Source: Microvelia longipes (Eukaryota > Arthropoda > Insecta > Hemiptera > Veliidae). From it: a DNA stretch of 64,000 nt. The notes beneath the pieces were generated by a model that searched no databases, was not told where the DNA came from, and saw only the letters and a program-made list of their open reading frames with translations. The stretch lies in assembly GCA_018340805.1 (NCBI GenBank), contig JACMZG010001913.1, positions 11,622,465 through 11,686,464 on the forward strand, given 5' to 3'. A program made the translations under genes and the position numbers. Positions 58,925-64,000 of the stretch are shown here, piece after piece. How positions within the stretch are numbered: the stretch's first letter is position 1; each line of letters begins with the position of its first letter.

Positions 58925-60172
58925 AATAAATAATTTTATTATTATTATTATTGATTTATTTTTAATAAAAAAAATTTTCTTTTAGTATTTTTATTGAAAA
59001 AATATTTTTTTTGATAGTTTATTTTACTGTGAAGGTTTATTTATATATAATATAAAGTATTTTTTATTTATTGTACCTTTTGCATCAGGGTTTATTAATT
59101 TAATAAAATTATTTTATTTTCTCGAAATTTTAAGATCTAAATTATAATGATTTTTTTTGTGATAAAAAAATTTTTAATTTTAATTTAGAAGTTATATACT
59201 TTTCATTTAAAATTATATCTAGTTTATTAATAATTGAATTTAATTCATATTTATTTAGTTTTAATTTAATTTTATTATTAAAATTTTTTAAATAAATATT
59301 TGGGGATAAGCTCAATTTTATTTTTAAAACATTAATTTATAAGATTTTATTTAGGATTGGAAATTTTCATTATATTTTGTTATAATTATTTTTCTTTATT
59401 TATGATTTTTATTTGTTTAATTTTTTATTAATATTTATTAAATACTTTTTTTGTTTTTATAAATAATGATAAAATTAGTAATTTTTATAATTTAAATATA
59501 GTAATTCGGCAAAATTAATTTTCACCTGTTTAACAAAAACATGGTCTTTTGTTTTTTATTTAAGATCAGGCCTGCCCATTGATTTTTAAGAATTAAAAGG
59601 CTGCGGTATTTTAACTGTACTAAGGTAGCATAATCATTTGTCTTTTAATTGAAGGCTAGTATGAATGGTTTAATGAAAAATTAACTTTCTTTATTTAATT
59701 TAATTGAATTTAATTTTTAAGTTAAAAAGCTTAAATTTTTATATAGGACGAGAAGACCCTTTAGAAGTTTACTTTTTTTATTAAAAAATTTTTTTTGTTT
59801 TTAAATATATTCTTTTTGAATAAAAAGTTTTGTTGGGGTGACAGTAAAATTTAATTAACTTTTATTATTTATTTCATTAATATATGTTTTATTGATCCAA
59901 AATTTTTGATTATAAGATTAACTTACCTTAGGGATAACAGCGTAATTTTTTTGGAGAGTTCATATCGATGAAAAAGTTTGCGACCTCGATGTTGAATTAA
60001 GATTAGATTTGGGTGTAGAATTTCAATTTTCTTGGTCTGTTCGACCATTAAATTCTTACATGATTTGAGTTCAGACCGGCGTGAGCCAGGTCGGTTTCTA
60101 TCCTTAATTTATATAATTTAGTACGAAAGGACCATTTATATTAATTAAATTATAATTTTTTGATTAAAATTA
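58925..60172 (+). rRNA. rrnL: 16S rRNA, copy 3
   Basis: Core motifs are intact, including actaaggtagcataatcat, which copy 2 lacks by one base. Confidence 0.93.
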
Positions 60173-60237
60173 ACTATCTTGGCAGATTAGTGCTGTAAAT
60201 TTAGAATTTATATATGTAATATATTTTACAGATAGTA
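60173..60237 (+). tRNA. trnL1: trnL1, copy 3
   Basis: Same sequence as 45024-45088 (TAG). Confidence 0.92.
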
Positions 60238-61164
60238 ATTTATATATTTATTTTTATTTTTATATTAATTATAGTTTTAATTTCTGTTGCTTTTGTAACT
60301 CTTTTAGAACGAAAGATTTTAGGTTACATTCAGCTTCGTAAAGGTCCCAATAAGGTTGGTTTTATAGGTCTTTTACAACCTTTTAGTGATGGTTTAAAAT
60401 TATTTTTTAAAGAACAAACTTATCTTTATATGTCAAATTTTATAATTTATTATTTTTCTCCTGTTTTTATATTAATATTATCTTTTTCTCTTTGATTACT
60501 TTTTCCTTATATTATTAATGTATATAATTTTAATTTATCTTTTCTTTTTTTTTTATGTTGTACTAGAATTGGTGTTTATGGAGTTCTTATATGTGGTTGG
60601 TCTTCTAATTCAAATTATTCACTTTTAGGTTCTTTACGTTCTATAGCTCAAACTATTTCTTATGAAGTAAGAATATCAATAATTTTACTTTGTTTTATTC
60701 TTTTTGTTTATGATTTTAATTTTTTGAGTTTTTTTTATTTTCAAAAAAATATTTGATTTATTTTTTTTTCTTTTCCTTTATTTTTTTGTTGATTAAGATC
60801 TTTTTTGGCTGAAGTTAATCGCTCTCCTTTTGATTTTGCTGAGGGAGAGTCTGAATTAGTTTCTGGCTTTAATGTTGAATACAGAAGAGGTGGTTTTGCT
60901 TTTATTTTTTTATCTGAATATGCCAATATTATTTTTATAAGTTTATTGACTGTAATTTTTTTTTTAGGTTGTAAATTATATTCTTTTTTCTTTTTTTTCA
61001 AGTTGGTTTTTATTATTTTTTTTGTTATTTGAGTTCGTGGAACTTTACCTCGTTTTCGTTATGATAAATTAATATATTTAACTTGAAAGGTTTTTTTACC
61101 TATTTCTTTAAATTATTTTATTTTTTTTTTAGGTTTAATTTTATTTATAGTTGAATTTTTGTAG
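60238..61164 (+). CDS. nad1: NADH dehydrogenase subunit 1, intact
   Basis: 308 codons plus TAG from ATT at 60238, open throughout in the invertebrate code. Complex I subunit at the quinone site. [20 protein letters not shown] and [20 protein letters not shown] are the diagnostic ND1 signatures, and [10 protein letters not shown] precedes the second. It ends GLILFMVEFL. About eight membrane helices. The only intact copy: copies 1 and 2 are frameshifted in T runs. An internal ATG at 60805 opens a standard-code fragment only. Confidence 0.95.
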
Positions 61165-61189
61165 TTCATTAATATAGGTTAGTTAATAA

Positions 61190-61258
61190 AGTTGATAAAG
61201 GAATTTAACCTTTATCTTATATTTTCAAAATATATGCTTATCTAAAGCTTAATCAACT
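61190..61258 (-). tRNA. trnS2: trnS2, copy 3
   Basis: Same as 46025-46093 (TGA). Confidence 0.92.
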
Positions 61259-62387
61259 ATTCAGTTAGTTTATCTCATATTTTTAATATTATTGGATTAA
61301 TAATAAAGTATAAAAAATATAATATTGTAATAATTTGTCCTATTGTAATAAAAGGTTCTTCTGCAGGTCGGGCTCCAATTCATGTTAATAGAATAACTAA
61401 AGTTAAGAAAGATCAAAATAATAATTGATTAATTGGATAAAATATATTTCTTTGAAATTTATTTTTTCTTGTTATTGGAATAAATATTAATATTAAAATA
61501 GATAAAACTATTGCTAATACCTCCTAATTTATTAGGAATAGATCGTAAAATTGCATATGCGAATAAAAAAATATCATTCTGGTTGAATGTGTACAGGTGT
61601 TACTAATGGATTTGCTGGGATAAAATTTTCCGGATCACCTAATATTCGTGGTTCTAATAAGTTTATTATAATAAATAAATATAGTGTAATAATTATTCCT
61701 ATTAAATTTAATTGAAAAATATGGGTGAAATGGTATTTTATCATAATTTCTATTAATACCTGTAGGATTATTAGACCCTGTTTGGTGTAAGAATAATAAA
61801 TGGATTATAGTTAATGCGGCAATAATAAAAGGTAATAGGAAATGTAAAGTGAAGAATCGTGTTAATGTTGCATTATCAATTGAAAATCCACCTCACAATC
61901 ATTTTACAATTTCATTTCCTAAATAAGGGATTGCTGATATTAAATTAGTAATTACAGTAGCTCCTCAAAATATTTGACCTCATGGTAATACATAACCTAA
62001 AAATGCTGTTCCTATAATTGCGAATAATATAATAACCCCAATACTTCATGTTAAAAATAATTTATATGATCCATAATATATTCCTCGTCCAACATGTAAA
62101 TATAAACAAATAAAAAATAGTGATGCTCCGTTTGCATGTATATTACGTAATAATCATCCTCTATTTACATCTCGACAAATATGTACTACTCTATCGAATG
62201 CAATATTAATATCTGCGGTGTAATGTATGGCTAAAAAAATTCCTGTAATAATTTGAATAATTAAACATATACCTAGTAATGATCCAAAATTTCATCAAAT
62301 TGAAATTGATGAGGGTGATGGTAAATCAATTAAAGATGAATTAATAATTTTAATTAGTGGGTGTGTTTTTCGAATTGGTTTTTTCAT
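61257..62387 (-). pseudogene. cytb: cytb, copy 3 (frameshifted)
   Basis: 6 nt shorter than the intact copy. Differences lie at about 61520 (-2), 61568 (+1), 61705 (-2) and 61970 (-3). ATG at 62387 and TAG at 61257-61259 are kept. Confidence 0.9.
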
Positions 62388-62863
62388 AATTTTTTATTCG
62401 TATAGGTCCTTCAAATACATTTGTAATAAAAATTACATAAATTATAGTTATTAATATATAGCTAGAATAATAGTAATTAATGATGTTTTTCTATTAAATA
62501 GCTTAATTAAAGATATATTTGTTGATTTTCTAGATTTTTAATATTTATTATTTGTTCAAGAAATATTTCATTTTTTAAAAAATATTATATAAATCTGCTT
62601 AAAACTAGAGAAATAATAATAACTTTTATTGAAAATTTTATAATTTCATTTGAAGCAATTCTTGCTATATATATAAATAATACTAATATTCCCCCTAATA
62701 TAACTAAAACTAGAATATATGAATATCAAGAATATATTAAAATTAAATTTATAGTTATTGAAATTAAAATTTTGTAGAATTAAAATAAATCCTATACTTA
62801 ATGGGTGGTTATTATAATAATAATAGTTGATATAATAATTATTAAATTTAATAAAATTTTCAT
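62388..62863 (-). pseudogene. nad6: nad6, copy 3 (frameshifted)
   Basis: 8 nt shorter than 47229-47712, with losses near 62455, 62518, 62583 and 62772. Confidence 0.85.
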
Positions 62864-62866
62864 TTT

Positions 62867-62931
62867 CAGCAAATATTTTAATTAAAATTTTAATTTTGGG
62901 GATTAGAGATGGGATTATTTTCCTTTGCTGA
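62867..62931 (+). tRNA. trnP: trnP, copy 3
   Basis: Identical to 47716-47780 (TGG). Confidence 0.92.
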
Positions 62932-62932
62932 A

Positions 62933-62994
62933 GTTTTAAAGTTAATTACTATCTATGATTTACAAGATCATTATTTTTTTTAAACTATTAAAAC
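62933..62994 (-). tRNA. trnT: trnT, copy 3
   Basis: Identical to 47782-47843 (TGT). Confidence 0.92.
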
Positions 62995-62996
62995 TA

Positions 62997-63287
62997 ATTT
63001 TTATAAATTTTTCTTATTTATTATATATATTTTTTACTGGTTTATTTATTTTTTGTTCTATACGTAAACATTTATTATTAACTTTACTTAGTTTGGAATA
63101 TTTGGTCATTGTAATTTTTTTTTCACTTTTTATTTTTTTATATAATTATACTTGTGAATATAATTTTATTATTATTTTTTTAACTTTTTCTGTTTGTGAA
63201 GGAGTTTTAGGATTATCAATTTTGGTATCTATAATTCGTTGTCATGGTAATGATAATTTGATGAATTTAAGTAGACTATTATGATAA
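62997..63287 (+). CDS. nad4L: nad4L, copy 3, intact
   Basis: 96 codons plus TAA, one Asn more than copy 2 (FLYNYTCEY). Otherwise the same, with the 7-nt overlap with nad4. Which length is real is open; both are in frame. Confidence 0.92.
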
Positions 63288-64000
63288 AAATTATTATTTC
63301 TGTTATTTTTTTGATACCTTTATTTAATTTAAATAATTGAATAGTTTTATTAAGATCTTTTTTCTTGTTTTTTTTTTATTAATCAAGTTGTATTTAATTT
63401 TTTTTTTAGTTCTTTAAGATATAGATTAATATTAGATGTTCTTTCAGGTTCTTTAATTTTTTTAACTATTTGAATTAGTTTATTAATAATTATATCTAGA
63501 TATAATATTAATTTAACTTTGAATTTTAATATTTTTGTTTTGGTTATTTTAATATTAATATTTTTTTAATTCTTTCTTTTCTACTACAAATTTATTTCTT
63601 TTTTATTTTTTTGAATCTAGATTGATTCCTACTCTTTTATTAATTTTTGGTTGAGGTTTTTAGCCTGAACGTTTTGTCTGCTGGTTTTTATTTACTTTTT
63701 TATACTATATTTGGTTCTCTTCCTCTGTTACTTAGAATTTTTTATATATATAATTCTTGTGGAACTTTATTTTTAAATTTAATTACTTTAAAAATATAAT
63801 ATTTATTTGTATTTATCAATAATTATAGCCTTTTTTAATTAAGATGCCTATAATTTTTTTCATTTTTGACTTCCAAAGGCTCATGTAGAAGCTCCCATTT
63901 CTGGTTCTATAATTTTGGCTGGTATTCTTTTAAATTAGGTGGTTATGGTTTAATGCGAGTTTTTATATTAAATGGTTCTTTTTATTAAATAATATGTATT
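63281..64000 (+). pseudogene. nad4: nad4, copy 3 (partial at window end, frameshifted)
   Basis: ATG at 63281. The two T runs broken in copy 2 are correct here, but losses occur near 63355-63380, 63566, 63608, 63790 and 63930. Cut by the window edge. Confidence 0.88.

Overview
The window is an AT-rich insect scaffold in two halves. About 27 kb is nuclear sequence with one recognisable gene. About 36 kb is mitochondrial DNA repeated head to tail. The two halves meet at a run of exactly 1,000 N (27172-28171), which looks like a scaffolding gap. The mitochondrial part uses the invertebrate code (TGA = Trp, AGA = Ser, ATA = Met). It has insect-type gene orientations, trnS1 with anticodon GCT and a TTG start for cox1. 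A hemipteran affinity fits the cox1 start and the cytb protein, but this is weak inference; insect is firm.

Nuclear part, 1-20708 and 23887-27171. Five exons on the minus strand (6193 down to 1195) splice in phase into one protein. It runs from the second half of a doublecortin (DCX) domain, through a basic linker and a HELP motif, to the first WD40 repeats of an EMAP/EML protein. This is an orthologue of Drosophila DCX-EMAP, incomplete at both ends. Around it lie non-autonomous elements: a dispersed family (A), three tRNA-derived SINE copies (two with clear target-site duplications, one nested in family A), family B linked to AT microsatellites, four or five fold-back MITEs, a 120-bp hairpin cassette present twice, several small tandem repeats, two hammerhead-like motifs, and a roughly 47-bp satellite that runs into the gap.

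A 3.2-kb mitochondrial fragment (20709-23886: cox1 5' end, trnW, nad2, trnM, trnQ, trnI, trnY, trnC, control region, 12S, trnV, 16S 5' end) sits inside the nuclear contig. AT microsatellites flank it on both sides. It differs from the other copies by substitutions as well as indels, so it is a candidate NUMT.

Mitochondrial part, 28172-64000. A unit of about 15.1 kb is present roughly 2.4 times. The plus strand is the minority strand, so 12S, 16S, nad1, nad4L, nad4 and nad5 read forward and the other protein genes read in reverse. All 37 genes occur in a full unit. Copy 1 (28172 to about 42313) is riddled with deletions as far as about 37.7 kb. Copy 2 (from 42314) and copy 3 (from 57459, cut by the window end) are much cleaner but still carry scattered homopolymer and dinucleotide indels. 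Different copies hold the intact form of different genes: cytb, nad6, nad3 and nad4L in copy 2, nad1 in copy 3, atp8 in copy 1. This pattern suits an unpolished long-read concatemer of a circular molecule better than a real tandem array.

The gene order is ancestral for insects with one exception. trnC and trnY have left the W-C-Y cluster and lie, in unchanged orientation, between trnI and the control region. A single tandem duplication with random loss would explain this. A 14-bp inverted repeat brackets the moved pair in every copy.
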